Shown here in pieces: positions 43,591-52,914 of a stretch of DNA of 64,000 nucleotides. Each line of letters starts with the position of its first letter. Within the stretch, counting starts at the first letter, position 1. Below the pieces are notes generated by a model. It ran no database searches. It had not been told where the DNA came from and worked only from the letters and a program-made list of their open reading frames with translations. The stretch is from Butyrivibrio sp. (GTDB taxonomy: Bacteria > Bacillota > Clostridia > Lachnospirales > Lachnospiraceae), in contig SVGC01000012.1 in assembly GCA_015056495.1 (NCBI GenBank), forward strand, positions 1 to 64,000, in the 5' to 3' direction. A program made the position numbers and the translations under genes.

Positions 43591-43644
43591 CTAGGTCACG
43601 AAAACTTGCTAAATATGGGAACATTATGTTCAAGAATATATGAT

Positions 43645-45924
43645 TTATTTAGTGCATAGTTCTATCAATGCGTCAATTTCTTTATCCTGCGGTTGCATGG
43701 CCTTTAACTGATTAAGGATATCTTGAGCCTGCTTATAACTGCCTGATTCAATCATAGCTTTGGCATTATTTTTAATCTGCCGTGACAGAATATCAAGCTC
43801 AGTTTCGGGAGCAGCATTTTTTATATTTTCAGCATACAGATGAGCATAATTTTGCAGAGCATCGTTTACCGGTGGATGAATTCCAATAGCTTCCTTGTAT
43901 TTGGCTAAAGCTTCCTTATAATTGCCATCCTCTTCGAGAGCAAGAGCTTCATTAAGTACAAGAGCAACCCGGCAGCTCTTGGGCAGTATCTCGGTGCAGT
44001 CTGCAAGAACTTCTTCTTTATAAAAAGAAGAATAAAAACTTATCTGGGAATCGATAAAATTACACAGAAGTTCCCTTACGTCACCAAATTCACTGCTTTT
44101 ACAGGATCTTCTAAAAACTTCTTCTGTTGTTCTCATGATAAAATACTGATATCGTATTCCGTTTTTAAAATCTTCCGAAAGGGGCAAGGAATAAAAATCA
44201 AATTCATTATCTGATGCATTTCTAGGCAAAACTGTACTGTTCATTATCTTCTCCAATCTGTCATCATCGGACTTCAGACACATATTATCAACACAGGTTG
44301 TCCAATACTCATAATTAAGTCCCTGAGCCATGTCCCATGCAGTTAATCCAAGATGCTTTACCTTTTTCATGTACTCTGTGGAATACAAGAGAAACTCATC
44401 ATCTTTGGCTATGCCACGGCAGGCACAGGATGCAAGCTCTTCTTGAGACAAAGGCATAGAATCCTCAATATCAATGCTCAGCACCTTGAGATAATCGACA
44501 TAGTAATTATCTATTTTATTAAAAGAAGAAATGCGGACAATGTTTTCAAAGGCCTTCTTGTCATTAAATTTATATCTATCGATAAGTTTTTTGATAAAAT
44601 CCGAATACTCCGGATCCGGTGCAACCCCTTCATAATTTTTTAGCTGAGCAATGATCCTTGGTTGGAGATCCGGTCTGATCATCAGATATGTAAATATCTT
44701 GGAGTACCACAGATCAAAAGGTTCTGTAGCAATGTAGTCGATCAGATCAAACAATGTGTACTCATCAAACAAAAGCAGCCCCGGCCCCGAGAAATCAAGC
44801 TTATCAAAGTATTCGCATATCTGCGGCGTGTCTTTTCGAAGGATTCCTTCCTTAATCATAATCCAGTAAACAGCTGACATGTGCCTTGGGGCAAAAGTCT
44901 CTTCTGTTTTGTAATAGCTTTGCTCAGTGAGAGCAATCTCATCGTCTTTCAGTTGTTCATATAAGTCAAAATATTGTAAAGCTTCCTCTTTGGCAGCAGG
45001 ATAATTATCAAGACGGGCATAGCATCTGCAGGCAGATTCGTGGAGAGCTGCCATGGTAAGAGGTGATAGCCTATGGTCGTGGAGCCCTTTTTGCACATAG
45101 CTTAGAGCACTTTCAAAATCATAAGTAAAATAATAAGCATCTATTATAGATATATAAAAGCTTCCAAGCTGTCTGTTTGAATATATATCATTAGTAGCTT
45201 TGAAATGAGTCAGTCCCTGCTCGCAAAATTCTATTGCCTTACCATATTCCTTAATGGAGACATATTCCTGAACAATCTGTAGCCACCAGCGCATTTCGTC
45301 AGGCTCTTCATCTATCATCTTAAATAAAAGAGGAAGATTTCGCTTTAAATGCTTATACTTGTCAGCCTCTTCTTTAAAAATATATCCGTAATGATGAACG
45401 TAGGATTTGACGGTGGTGTATTGACCATCAAAGGGATCCAGATACTCATGGATGCACCCCTTGAAATGCAGCCCCGGGACAATTTCCATCATGCGGGATA
45501 CAGTATCATCGGTATATCTGTGACCATCCAGGTCTATGTAGTTACGCTGAATATACCAGCATCCTTGCACCAGCTTGTATTTACCAGAGGTAAAAAAATC
45601 TTCGATGTCCACTGTATCCTCAAACCATTCGTCATCATCCAGATACATAAACCACTTGCCACTGCATGCCTTAAGCCCGGCATTTCTGGCAGCAGCAAAG
45701 TCCTGTATCCAGGTGAATTTAACAATTTTATCAGTATATTCTTCTATAATGCTGCGCATTTCAGCATCGCAGCCTGTATCTACTATTACCAGCTCCGAAC
45801 TTACAGCCTTGCGCAGAGCTGTAACGGAATCCAGACATTTTCTGATGGAATCCTTACGATTTGAAGTAAGCAGCGATATGGATAAAATGGGATTTTTCTT
45901 ATTAAGGTAACACAGATTTGTCAT
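43645..45924 (-). CDS. GT2 glycosyltransferase with TPR-like C-terminal region
   Basis: The 759-residue protein has a GT2 (GT-A) domain at about 10-240: ILSISLLTSNRKDSIRKCLDS, then ELVIVDTGCD (nucleotide-binding Asp), FAAARNAGLKACSGKWFMYLDDDEWFED (DxD) and GCIHEYLDPF. The remaining 500 residues are helical TPR-like repeats (WWLQIVQEYVSIKEYGKAIEFCEQGL, YKEALAKYKEAIGI). Such GT2-TPR fusions between flagellin genes commonly add sugars to flagellin. Here it lies between the two flagellins, divergent from a shorter paralogue. AAGGAG precedes the start. The 230-bp divergent gap shows no clear sigma-D site. Confidence 0.85.
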   Translation of the reverse strand: MTNLCYLNKKNPILSISLLTSNRKDSIRKCLDSVTALRKAVSSELVIVDTGCDAEMRSIIEEYTDKIVKFTWIQDFAAARNAGLKACSGKWFMYLDDDEWFEDTVDIEDFFTSGKYKLVQGCWYIQRNYIDLDGHRYTDDTVSRMMEIVPGLHFKGCIHEYLDPFDGQYTTVKSYVHHYGYIFKEEADKYKHLKRNLPLLFKMIDEEPDEMRWWLQIVQEYVSIKEYGKAIEFCEQGLTHFKATNDIYSNRQLGSFYISIIDAYYFTYDFESALSYVQKGLHDHRLSPLTMAALHESACRCYARLDNYPAAKEEALQYFDLYEQLKDDEIALTEQSYYKTEETFAPRHMSAVYWIMIKEGILRKDTPQICEYFDKLDFSGPGLLLFDEYTLFDLIDYIATEPFDLWYSKIFTYLMIRPDLQPRIIAQLKNYEGVAPDPEYSDFIKKLIDRYKFNDKKAFENIVRISSFNKIDNYYVDYLKVLSIDIEDSMPLSQEELASCACRGIAKDDEFLLYSTEYMKKVKHLGLTAWDMAQGLNYEYWTTCVDNMCLKSDDDRLEKIMNSTVLPRNASDNEFDFYSLPLSEDFKNGIRYQYFIMRTTEEVFRRSCKSSEFGDVRELLCNFIDSQISFYSSFYKEEVLADCTEILPKSCRVALVLNEALALEEDGNYKEALAKYKEAIGIHPPVNDALQNYAHLYAENIKNAAPETELDILSRQIKNNAKAMIESGSYKQAQDILNQLKAMQPQDKEIDALIELCTK

Positions 45925-46156
45925 GAAAACTCCTTTAAAGAAGTAAAATCTACAACAGTAACCCTAATTAAAGTATATAACATTGCGAAAAATAGTACAA
46001 AGCATACCTGAACAGATACTGCAATTAAGCGCATTCTTCTGAACAGCAACCGAATTATTTATAAAGGAATATAAACGAAATGTTCTCGGTATGATACAAT
46101 TATATAAAGATTAAAAATAAATGGCAAAACGTATATGCAATATAAGGAATAACGCT

Positions 46157-47770
46157 ATGACTAAGTTTCATACACAAGAATTAAATAACGCAGATCCAAT
46201 ACTGACCATTGCCCTGCTGGTGGGGAAGCCCAAAAACACCCTGCATAAATGTCTGGATAGCCTAAATACCCTTAGAGATAGCGTTCCAAGTGAACTGGTA
46301 ATAGTAATGACAGAAGACATTCCCGGACTTTATGATGAACTTAGAAACTATACAGACAGAATATTTTCTTTTAAATGGATCGGCGATTTCTCTGCAGCCA
46401 GAAACGAGTGCCTGCGCCATGCAAGAGGCAAATGGTTCATGTATCTGGATGATGATGAATGGTTTGAAGATACTGCGGAGATTGAAGATTTTTTTAACTC
46501 GGGAAAATACAGAAAATATGATGCCTGTTGGTATATCCAAAGGAATTATCACGAGGCTGAAGGGATCACATACTCAGATGATTATGTATCCAGAATGCGC
46601 CAAATTGTGCCGAACCTGCGTTTTGAAAGCACTATACATGAGTATATGACACCATTTTCCGATAACTACTGTTATGTACATTCATACGTACACCATTACG
46701 GATATGTCTATGACAACGACGAAGTCAAGTACAAACATTACTACCGAAATATTACATTATTGAAAAAGATGCTAATCAAAGAACCCGGCAATCTGCGCTG
46801 GTGGATTCATATCCTGCAGGAGTACTGGTCCGTAAAGGAATATGGCAAATTGCAGGATTTCTGTAAGCAGTTCTTTGACAATTTCAAACATGTGTCCAAA
46901 GAATTAATTGGACAAGATATTGCGTCTTTTTACCTGGCGATGATGGAGTCCTGCTACAACCAATATGATTATCAGAGTTCAATTGAATGGGGAAAAAAAG
47001 CCCTTGAAGACGGTAGACTCTACGAACTGGGCAGAGCGACAGTATATGAGGCTCTGGCAAGAAATTACATTGCTATAGAGGATTACGAAAACGTAACAGA
47101 ATATAGCAAAAAATATTTTGATTTATATGAATTTATGAAAAACAGAGAAAAGGATATTGTCGCTCAGGCCGGATTCCTTATTGATGAGACTTTTGAGAGA
47201 AAATACTATGAAGAGGTCTGCTGGTTCATGGTCAAAGTAGCCATGAAAAATAGAAATAACAATGAACTGAAAAAAATCCTCTGCAGAATTGAATGGGAGG
47301 ATGAATATTTGTATGTATCTGATGATGAAGTGATTACAGACCTTTTAAAGTATATGGCTGCATCAGAAAATGAGGAATGGTTTGCGGATATAGCAGATAA
47401 GATAATTCTCAGAAATATATACACCCAAAAGGTTGTAGATATTGCCAAGGAATATGAAAACACAGAAGAAGTACTGTTCGATAATCTAGGACAGCTACTT
47501 ATACAGACGCGCAGCAGACATTATTATGTAGATTATTTAAGAATCCTATATGACCGGGGAGATGAGACTTCATTTACCAACGTGGCTTTTTCTGATCCGG
47601 AGCTGTTAACACTTAATGGTACATTTTGGAAAAAAGTACAGGATAGCCATATAGATTATGAAAAAGTTTTAAGCGCAATAAGCTTTGACAACTGGCAAAA
47701 AAAGGTAGAAAACTATTGTACCGGCACACGAGTAGAAACTTCAAAATATAGAGTATCAAAAAAATTTTAA
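46157..47770 (+). CDS. GT2-like glycosyltransferase with TPR-like region (paralogue)
   Basis: The 537-residue protein is a shorter paralogue of the opposite gene: ILTIALLVGKPKNTLHKCLDSL, then FSAARNECLRHARGKWFMYLDDDEWFED, IHEYMTPF and VHHYGYVYDN. The DxD region is intact. The first nucleotide-binding motif reads ELVIVMTEDI where the paralogue has ELVIVDTGCD, so the usual Asp is replaced by Met. Activity or donor choice may be altered. TPR-like helices fill the rest. The ATG at 46157 with AAGGAA upstream fits better than the ATG at 46121. The gene ends 20 bp before the sigma-D-like promoter of flagellin 2. Confidence 0.8.
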   Translation: MTKFHTQELNNADPILTIALLVGKPKNTLHKCLDSLNTLRDSVPSELVIVMTEDIPGLYDELRNYTDRIFSFKWIGDFSAARNECLRHARGKWFMYLDDDEWFEDTAEIEDFFNSGKYRKYDACWYIQRNYHEAEGITYSDDYVSRMRQIVPNLRFESTIHEYMTPFSDNYCYVHSYVHHYGYVYDNDEVKYKHYYRNITLLKKMLIKEPGNLRWWIHILQEYWSVKEYGKLQDFCKQFFDNFKHVSKELIGQDIASFYLAMMESCYNQYDYQSSIEWGKKALEDGRLYELGRATVYEALARNYIAIEDYENVTEYSKKYFDLYEFMKNREKDIVAQAGFLIDETFERKYYEEVCWFMVKVAMKNRNNNELKKILCRIEWEDEYLYVSDDEVITDLLKYMAASENEEWFADIADKIILRNIYTQKVVDIAKEYENTEEVLFDNLGQLLIQTRSRHYYVDYLRILYDRGDETSFTNVAFSDPELLTLNGTFWKKVQDSHIDYEKVLSAISFDNWQKKVENYCTGTRVETSKYRVSKKF

Positions 47771-47789
47771 AATTTTTTTCAAAAAGGGG

Positions 47790-47816
47790 TTAAGTTTTAT
47801 GATTTGACTCCGATAT
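47790..47816 (+). promoter_or_regulatory. sigma-D-type promoter of flagellin 2
   Basis: TTAA (47790-47793), 16 bp, and a perfect CCGATAT (47810-47816), followed by TAGAAGTTGTAAAG as in flagellin 1. Confidence 0.85.
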
Positions 47817-47964
47817 AGAAGTTGTAAAGAAACAATTCTTTTACATTCTTCCCATATTTCTTATGGGAAAAAAGGTAGGCTTATAGGATGGTACCGCTTG
47901 TAAGCTGAGAATTAAGTTGAAAATGGCGAAAGCCAATTGTGTATCAGGTCAAAAGACCTACACC

Positions 47965-47984
47965 CATTCACAAGGAAGTGGATG
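47965..47984 (+). promoter_or_regulatory. AAGGAA-loop hairpin in the flagellin 2 leader (CsrA-site-like)
   Basis: CATTCAC (47965-47971) pairs with GTGGATG (47978-47984), one G-T pair included, and presents AAGGAA in the loop. It lies 12 bases before the ribosome site ATGGAGG. The geometry resembles the two CsrA sites of Bacillus hag mRNA. Another small hairpin (AGGTC/GACCT, 47946-47959) precedes it. Confidence 0.6.
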
Positions 47985-48007
47985 TGTAATTAAATGGAGG
48001 TAAAAAT

Positions 48008-49444
48008 ATGGTAGTACAACACAATTTACAGGCGATGAACTCTAACAGAATGTTAGGCATCACAACAGGTTCACAGGCAAAGTCAACTGAGAAGTTATCA
48101 TCTGGTTATAAGATTAACCGTGCAGCAGATGACGCAGCTGGACTTTCAATTTCTGAAAAAATGCGTAAGCAGATCAGAGGTCTTACACAGGCTTCTACAA
48201 ACGCTGATGATGGTGTATCAGCAGTTCAGACAGCTGAAGGTGCGTTGACAGAAGTTCATGATATGTTACAGAGAATGAACGAACTGGCAGTACAGGCAGC
48301 AAACGGCACTAACAGTGCTAATGATCGTCAATCTATCCAGAACGAAATTGAACAGTTGACAACAGAGATCGACCGTGTTGCTGAGACAACAAAGTTCAAC
48401 GAGACTTATCTTCTTAAGGGTGGTTCCAATACTACTACAAGATACATGACAGGTCACGATGCAGGTCTTGACGGAACTCTTATAGATACAGCTAAGGTTG
48501 CATCTTTCAAGATTACAAAGTCATCTCTGCAGGCTGGTAAGCAGGTTACTATCGGCGGTAAGACATATACAATCGGTATGTCAAGCGCAGCAGCAGTTCA
48601 GAAGGTAGTTAAGGACACAACAATGTCTTCACTTAAGATTGATGGCAAGACATACACAATCGCCAGTGATTACAGTGCATATCAGAGTACAACAGTTGCT
48701 AATGCAGCAGGTGTTTACACAGCAGAAGATGCTGCTAAACTTGTAGCAGCAGGATCAACAGTTGTTGAAAATGGTGTATCTTACAAGGCTATGGAAGATT
48801 CAACAAGTGACGGTGTTGATGATACAGATTCAAGCTTCATCACATCCGGATATGCAGCAAAGCTTATACTTAATGAACTTAAAGCTGCTAATGACATTGG
48901 TGCTGATTCCGATAAGCTATCAACAGTAACTAACAAGGATACTGATACAGTAAATGATCTTACAAAGATCTTCTCATCAAGTGATACAGGTCTTATTACA
49001 TTCAGGATTGACAAAGGTCAGGCTAAGATCTATGATAAGCTTTCATTCGGTCTCCATGTTGGTGCTGACGCTGATATGACCAACAAGATCAACGTTGATG
49101 TAAGTGCTATGACAGCTGCAGGACTTGGTATTAAGGGTCTTAACGTTACTGATGATACAGGTAAGGCTGCAACATATGCAATCGATGCTATAGCAGATGC
49201 TATCCAGGTTGTATCTGATCAGAGATCTGCACTCGGTGCTGTTCAGAACAGACTTGAACACACAATTAAGAACGTAGACAACGTAGTTGAGAATACAACA
49301 GCTGCTGAGTCTCGTATCCGTGATACAGATATTGCTGAAGAAATGGTTACATACAGTAAGAATAACATTCTTGCTCAGGCAGGTCAGTCAATGCTTGCAC
49401 AGGCTAACCAGAGTACTCAGGGAGCTCTGTCACTTCTCGGATAA
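48008..49444 (+). CDS. flagellin (copy 2)
   Basis: This 478-residue flagellin matches copy 1 almost throughout residues 1-180 and the last 110. The first 40 residues (to KLSSGYKINRAADD) are the same, and the end reads NNILAQAGQSMLAQANQSTQGALSLLG. The central domain (about 190-360) is related but clearly divergent and Ser/Thr rich. Two flagellins with identical ends can co-polymerise, so the filament may be mixed or switchable. Codon bias is strong. A perfect terminator follows. Confidence 0.97.
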   Translation: MVVQHNLQAMNSNRMLGITTGSQAKSTEKLSSGYKINRAADDAAGLSISEKMRKQIRGLTQASTNADDGVSAVQTAEGALTEVHDMLQRMNELAVQAANGTNSANDRQSIQNEIEQLTTEIDRVAETTKFNETYLLKGGSNTTTRYMTGHDAGLDGTLIDTAKVASFKITKSSLQAGKQVTIGGKTYTIGMSSAAAVQKVVKDTTMSSLKIDGKTYTIASDYSAYQSTTVANAAGVYTAEDAAKLVAAGSTVVENGVSYKAMEDSTSDGVDDTDSSFITSGYAAKLILNELKAANDIGADSDKLSTVTNKDTDTVNDLTKIFSSSDTGLITFRIDKGQAKIYDKLSFGLHVGADADMTNKINVDVSAMTAAGLGIKGLNVTDDTGKAATYAIDAIADAIQVVSDQRSALGAVQNRLEHTIKNVDNVVENTTAAESRIRDTDIAEEMVTYSKNNILAQAGQSMLAQANQSTQGALSLLG

Positions 49445-49491
49445 TCTCGTTAGAGGGATTTAAAAAAACATTTTAAATAACTAAACTACCT

Positions 49492-49530
49492 AAGGGAGAG
49501 AACTAAGCGCTTAGTTCTCTCCCTTTTTGG
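49492..49530 (+). terminator. perfect terminator after flagellin 2
   Basis: AAGGGAGAGAACTAAGC (49492-49508) is fully complementary to the next 17 bases and is followed by T-rich sequence. It is among the strongest hairpins in the window and fits a highly expressed gene. Confidence 0.93.
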
Positions 49531-49719
49531 GTGCGTTCGATAAAAGGATATATGATAGCATACAAATCCAGTTGTTGTATGAATATCGCTAAAAAGATAA
49601 AATGAAATTGAGATATTGATAATATAAAGCTATAATTAAGTTATAATGACAGGGATAAAGTCTCTTTTGACTTGTACATTGTAATATGGAACATTAATAG
49701 CATGCAACCGGAGAAGAGT

Positions 49720-51084
49720 ATGAGGCAGTATAAGAAAAACAAATGCATTAAACTACTGAATTCCCTAAATAAAGCTCATGGAGAAATAATGAGCTACATA
49801 CTGCACAAAAACATGGACGAGGCGGCAGCTCTTATAGCCAAATGCCAGCAGGCAGCCATTACTATCGGTACCATGCTTGAAGAAGCAGGAGATGAGAGTA
49901 AGGGGGCAGTCAGCGTACTTGAACAATACTGCGAAGAACTCTATTTGCTTCATAGCAGCATTGCAAATGGTGAAAAATTCAGTACCAACAGTGTCCAGAA
50001 AAGCCTATCAAAAATATTGGAAAAAGCAGCCTCAAAAATCAGAAACGATATATCGACAGAGCTTGAAGTGCTTTTTTTACCTTATAAAGCAGCCATGTGG
50101 GACAGCCTTGAATCTGTATGGGAGAAATACAACGCTATGCCGAGCTGTAATGCCAGCGTAGTGCCAATCCCATATTTTGACAGAGATGAAAAAGGCGAAC
50201 TCAAAGATATGCATTATGAGGCTGAACTGTATCCGGCAAACGTTCAGGTAATTTCATACAGTGAATATGATTTTGAAGGTATTCATCCGGATAAGATATT
50301 CATCCACAATCCATATGATGACATGAATTATGTTACATCCGTTCATCCCTTCTTTTACACCGAAAACATTAAAAAGTTCACGGATGAACTTGTATATATC
50401 CCCTATTTTGTTCTGGGGGAGCCAAGAGATCCCTATAATGAGAAATATCTGGAAAGCATGGAGCACTTTGTACTTGTACCCGGAGTAAAAAATGCTGATA
50501 AAGTAATCGTCCAGTCTGAAAAGATGAAACAGGCCTATGTAAACGTTCTGACTAAGTATTACACGGATCATGATAGAAAATATTGGGAGAAAAAAATTGA
50601 GGGTTCAGGCTCTCCTAAATTAGAGAGGGTAAATAACCTTAAAGCAGAAGATTATGAGATTCCGGATGAATGGAAAAATAAAATATATGATTCAGACGGA
50701 AAGCGCAAAAAAATAATTTTTTACAATACCAGTGTTGCAGCCATGCTGAAACATCCGGAAGAAATGATGAAAAAAATAGAAGACAGTCTTGAAATCTTTA
50801 AGGAAAGTAAAGATATTGTGGCTCTCCTCTGGAGACCACATCCGTTGTACAAATCCACTATGGAAGCAATGATACCTCAGATAAGCTCTATATATCAGGA
50901 AATTGTGGATAAGTATATTGCGGAAGATTGGGGAATATATGATGAATCTCCGGATATTGATAGGGCAATAGCTCTGTGCGATGCATATTACGGAGATCGC
51001 AGCAGCGTGGTTCAATTGTGTCAAAATGCTGGAAAGCCTGTGATGATACAAAATGTGGAAATACTAAGCAGTGAGATAGGGTAG
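49720..51084 (+). CDS. CDP-glycerol glycerophosphotransferase-like protein
   Basis: The 454-residue protein has a helical N-terminus (to about 130). A GT-B-like domain follows, with VVPIPYFDRDEKGE, DFEGIHPDKIFIHNPYDDMNYVTSVHPFFY and VALLWRPHPLYKSTM (the R-P-H-P nucleotide-binding motif). DAYYGDRSSVVQLCQNAGKPVMI is the conserved end of TagB/TagF-type transferases. These add glycerol phosphate or similar groups to surface polymers. The place just after flagellin 2 suggests flagellin or teichoic-type decoration. I prefer the ATG at 49720 with GGAG 6 bp upstream; TTG at 49672 and ATG at 49702 are alternatives. Confidence 0.8.
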   Translation: MRQYKKNKCIKLLNSLNKAHGEIMSYILHKNMDEAAALIAKCQQAAITIGTMLEEAGDESKGAVSVLEQYCEELYLLHSSIANGEKFSTNSVQKSLSKILEKAASKIRNDISTELEVLFLPYKAAMWDSLESVWEKYNAMPSCNASVVPIPYFDRDEKGELKDMHYEAELYPANVQVISYSEYDFEGIHPDKIFIHNPYDDMNYVTSVHPFFYTENIKKFTDELVYIPYFVLGEPRDPYNEKYLESMEHFVLVPGVKNADKVIVQSEKMKQAYVNVLTKYYTDHDRKYWEKKIEGSGSPKLERVNNLKAEDYEIPDEWKNKIYDSDGKRKKIIFYNTSVAAMLKHPEEMMKKIEDSLEIFKESKDIVALLWRPHPLYKSTMEAMIPQISSIYQEIVDKYIAEDWGIYDESPDIDRAIALCDAYYGDRSSVVQLCQNAGKPVMIQNVEILSSEIG

Positions 51085-51110
51085 TGCTGGTAAATATTAA
51101 GATAAATTGC

Positions 51111-51156
51111 AAATCACCCGCAATCACTTTAAATAGTGGTTGGAGGGTGATTTTTT
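51111..51156 (+). terminator. terminator before the HipBA-like locus
   Basis: AAATCACCC pairs with GGGTGATTT, with an inner CACT/AGTG stem, and six T follow. Confidence 0.85.
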
Positions 51157-51221
51157 ATGAAGAAAATCGGTAAATTTCTGGAAAATGAGATATAACTCCT
51201 TGAATTAGAATATATAATAAT

Positions 51222-51252
51222 ATAATATTATGATATAACAGAATAATATTAT
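51222..51252. promoter_or_regulatory. twin palindromic operator upstream of the HipB-like gene
   Basis: Two identical perfect palindromes ATAATATTAT (51222-51231 and 51243-51252) have centres exactly 21 bp apart, two helical turns. They end 14 bp before the start codon. This fits binding by a pair of dimers of the helix-turn-helix antitoxin and repression of the locus by it. Confidence 0.65.
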
Positions 51253-51266
51253 ACGGACGAAAACAT

Positions 51267-51710
51267 ATGAATGAAAATTTTATAGCTGCAGTAAAAAAAT
51301 CGCATAAATCTCAGTATCAGATAGCACAGGAAAGCGGAGTGCCTTTTTCTACAATAAATGCACTGATGAATAAGCGCCAATCAGTAAATAAGTGTGCAAC
51401 AGCAACTGTGCTACGTCTTGCGTCTATCATGAATTATGATTTATTGGAATTGTTAGATCCTTATTCCTTGTTAGATAAGACCGTAGGTGAATACAAGGGG
51501 GTTAAATATAAATGGGAAGATAAAAACGGCTCTATGGTGCTCTTGTTCAAATATGATAGCGAGCCTGTCCGGATAGACACAGGTCTAAGTCTTAATATTC
51601 CGTCAAAACAGAATGAATACCATTATATCGCTGAATGGAATATTGATTCTTACATTGAACAAAAAGAGTTTGAAAAGCATGCAAAGGAGTTGACAGATGT
51701 TATCAAGTAA
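51267..51710 (+). CDS. HipB-like helix-turn-helix antitoxin
   Basis: The 147-residue protein has an N-terminal Xre-type helix-turn-helix (AAVKKSHKSQYQIAQESGVPFSTINALM). A C-terminal domain of about 80 residues follows (TVGEYKGVKYKWEDKNGSMVLLFKYDS to HAKELTDVI), which is longer than in E. coli HipB. It overlaps the kinase-like gene by 14 bp, so the two are coupled. The twin palindrome upstream is its probable operator. By analogy with HipBA it would neutralise the kinase and repress the operon. Confidence 0.8.
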   Translation: MNENFIAAVKKSHKSQYQIAQESGVPFSTINALMNKRQSVNKCATATVLRLASIMNYDLLELLDPYSLLDKTVGEYKGVKYKWEDKNGSMVLLFKYDSEPVRIDTGLSLNIPSKQNEYHYIAEWNIDSYIEQKEFEKHAKELTDVIK

Positions 51711-52914
51711 TAGCGTTTATGAACTTATGCATAAAGATAAGAAAGTTGGACTAATAAATCTTGATGTAACCGGAAACGTTGTTAATTATGTTCCCATAAA
51801 TGGTGAGTATAGTCCATTTATGGGAAATGCTGATCTTAATAAGATTAAGGTGTGGTGGTCTCAACGCTCTGTGCCCGGTTCTCGCAAAATTATGGAAGAA
51901 GTCATAAAAAAGGCTGGATGTTTGAATAGCTCTGAATATCTTGCAAAAAACATGGCACTTTCTATGACGGATGCGTATTGGTTATGTCCTATTGATATCA
52001 GCATATCGTGGGAAGATGTGAAGCTCAGGAATCAGCTTGGAGTGAATAAAGGGATATTACCATATCACAATGCTACATCCTATGATCCGAATGCATCTTT
52101 AGGTGGGCAGATGGAAAAATATTGGGATTTAAATGGCGAAATTCCTGTATTGGTAAAAACATCGTTGATTCATAAGGGTCAACAATGTGTTAATGAGGCT
52201 TTTGCAACAATGCTCCACCAAAGGCAGAAAAGCACTATTCAATATGTTAAATATTCTGTTGATAGGCTTAATGATGAGCAAACGCAGTGTTTTTGTGATG
52301 AATTTACATCGGATAGCAAAGAGCTGATAAATGCTTATGAAGTTGTTGAATCACAGAAAACAAGCAACAGCATATCTGTTTATGATAGTTATATAGAAAT
52401 TTGTGCAGTAAATGGCATAGACAGAGAAATTATTCAGCAATTCATGGATTATCAGACTCTTACTGATTTTATTATCAGTAATGATGATGAGCATTTGCTT
52501 AATTTTGGAGTATTGCGTGATTCAGAGACTTTTAAATTGATAGGTCCTGCGCCTATCTTTGATTCCGGAAACAGCATGTTTTTCTCTGAGTATAAGGATG
52601 AGGCATATACAAGAACTGAAATTCTTGAAAGAACGATAACGAGTTTCTTCAAGTCAGAGGATAAGATGCTTTCAAAAGTGAAGGATAAGAATATTGTTAA
52701 GACGGATTTACTGCCAACCGTAGATGAAACTTTTGAGTTTTATACAGATAATGGAATTCCGGAACAAAAAGCTTCATTTATTGCTAATTGCTACGGGGTG
52801 AAGTTGGAAATGGTCAACGAGTTTCAACATGGAAAGAAAATAAGCTTATATCATGAAAAACATCCGGCGCAAGAAGAAAAAAGTAATTTCGCTATTAAAA
52901 AAACTAAACGATAA
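51697..52914 (+). CDS. HipA-like Ser/Thr kinase toxin
   Basis: The 405-residue protein starts with a short HipA N1-like part (VYELMHKDKKVGLINLD). The kinase region includes EIPVLVKTSLI as a possible ATP lysine, the catalytic loop SNDDEHLLNFGVL at about 261-273 and the metal-binding segment IFDSGNSMFF near 288. These are the hallmarks of HipA-type kinases, which block growth by phosphorylating a translation target such as glutamyl-tRNA synthetase. The Arg of the canonical D-R-H is replaced by Glu (DEH). An AAGGAG site lies inside the antitoxin gene. Target and activity are inferred. Confidence 0.75.
   Translation: MLSSNSVYELMHKDKKVGLINLDVTGNVVNYVPINGEYSPFMGNADLNKIKVWWSQRSVPGSRKIMEEVIKKAGCLNSSEYLAKNMALSMTDAYWLCPIDISISWEDVKLRNQLGVNKGILPYHNATSYDPNASLGGQMEKYWDLNGEIPVLVKTSLIHKGQQCVNEAFATMLHQRQKSTIQYVKYSVDRLNDEQTQCFCDEFTSDSKELINAYEVVESQKTSNSISVYDSYIEICAVNGIDREIIQQFMDYQTLTDFIISNDDEHLLNFGVLRDSETFKLIGPAPIFDSGNSMFFSEYKDEAYTRTEILERTITSFFKSEDKMLSKVKDKNIVKTDLLPTVDETFEFYTDNGIPEQKASFIANCYGVKLEMVNEFQHGKKISLYHEKHPAQEEKSNFAIKKTKR

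Noticed and set aside
43645-47770. Insertion of a mobile element between the flagellins
   Set aside because: No transposase, terminal repeats or target duplication; the content fits a flagellin-glycosylation block.
51157-51195. 12-codon ORF after a GGAGG in the terminator
   Set aside because: The ribosome-site-like bases are part of the terminator stem and the peptide is too short to support.
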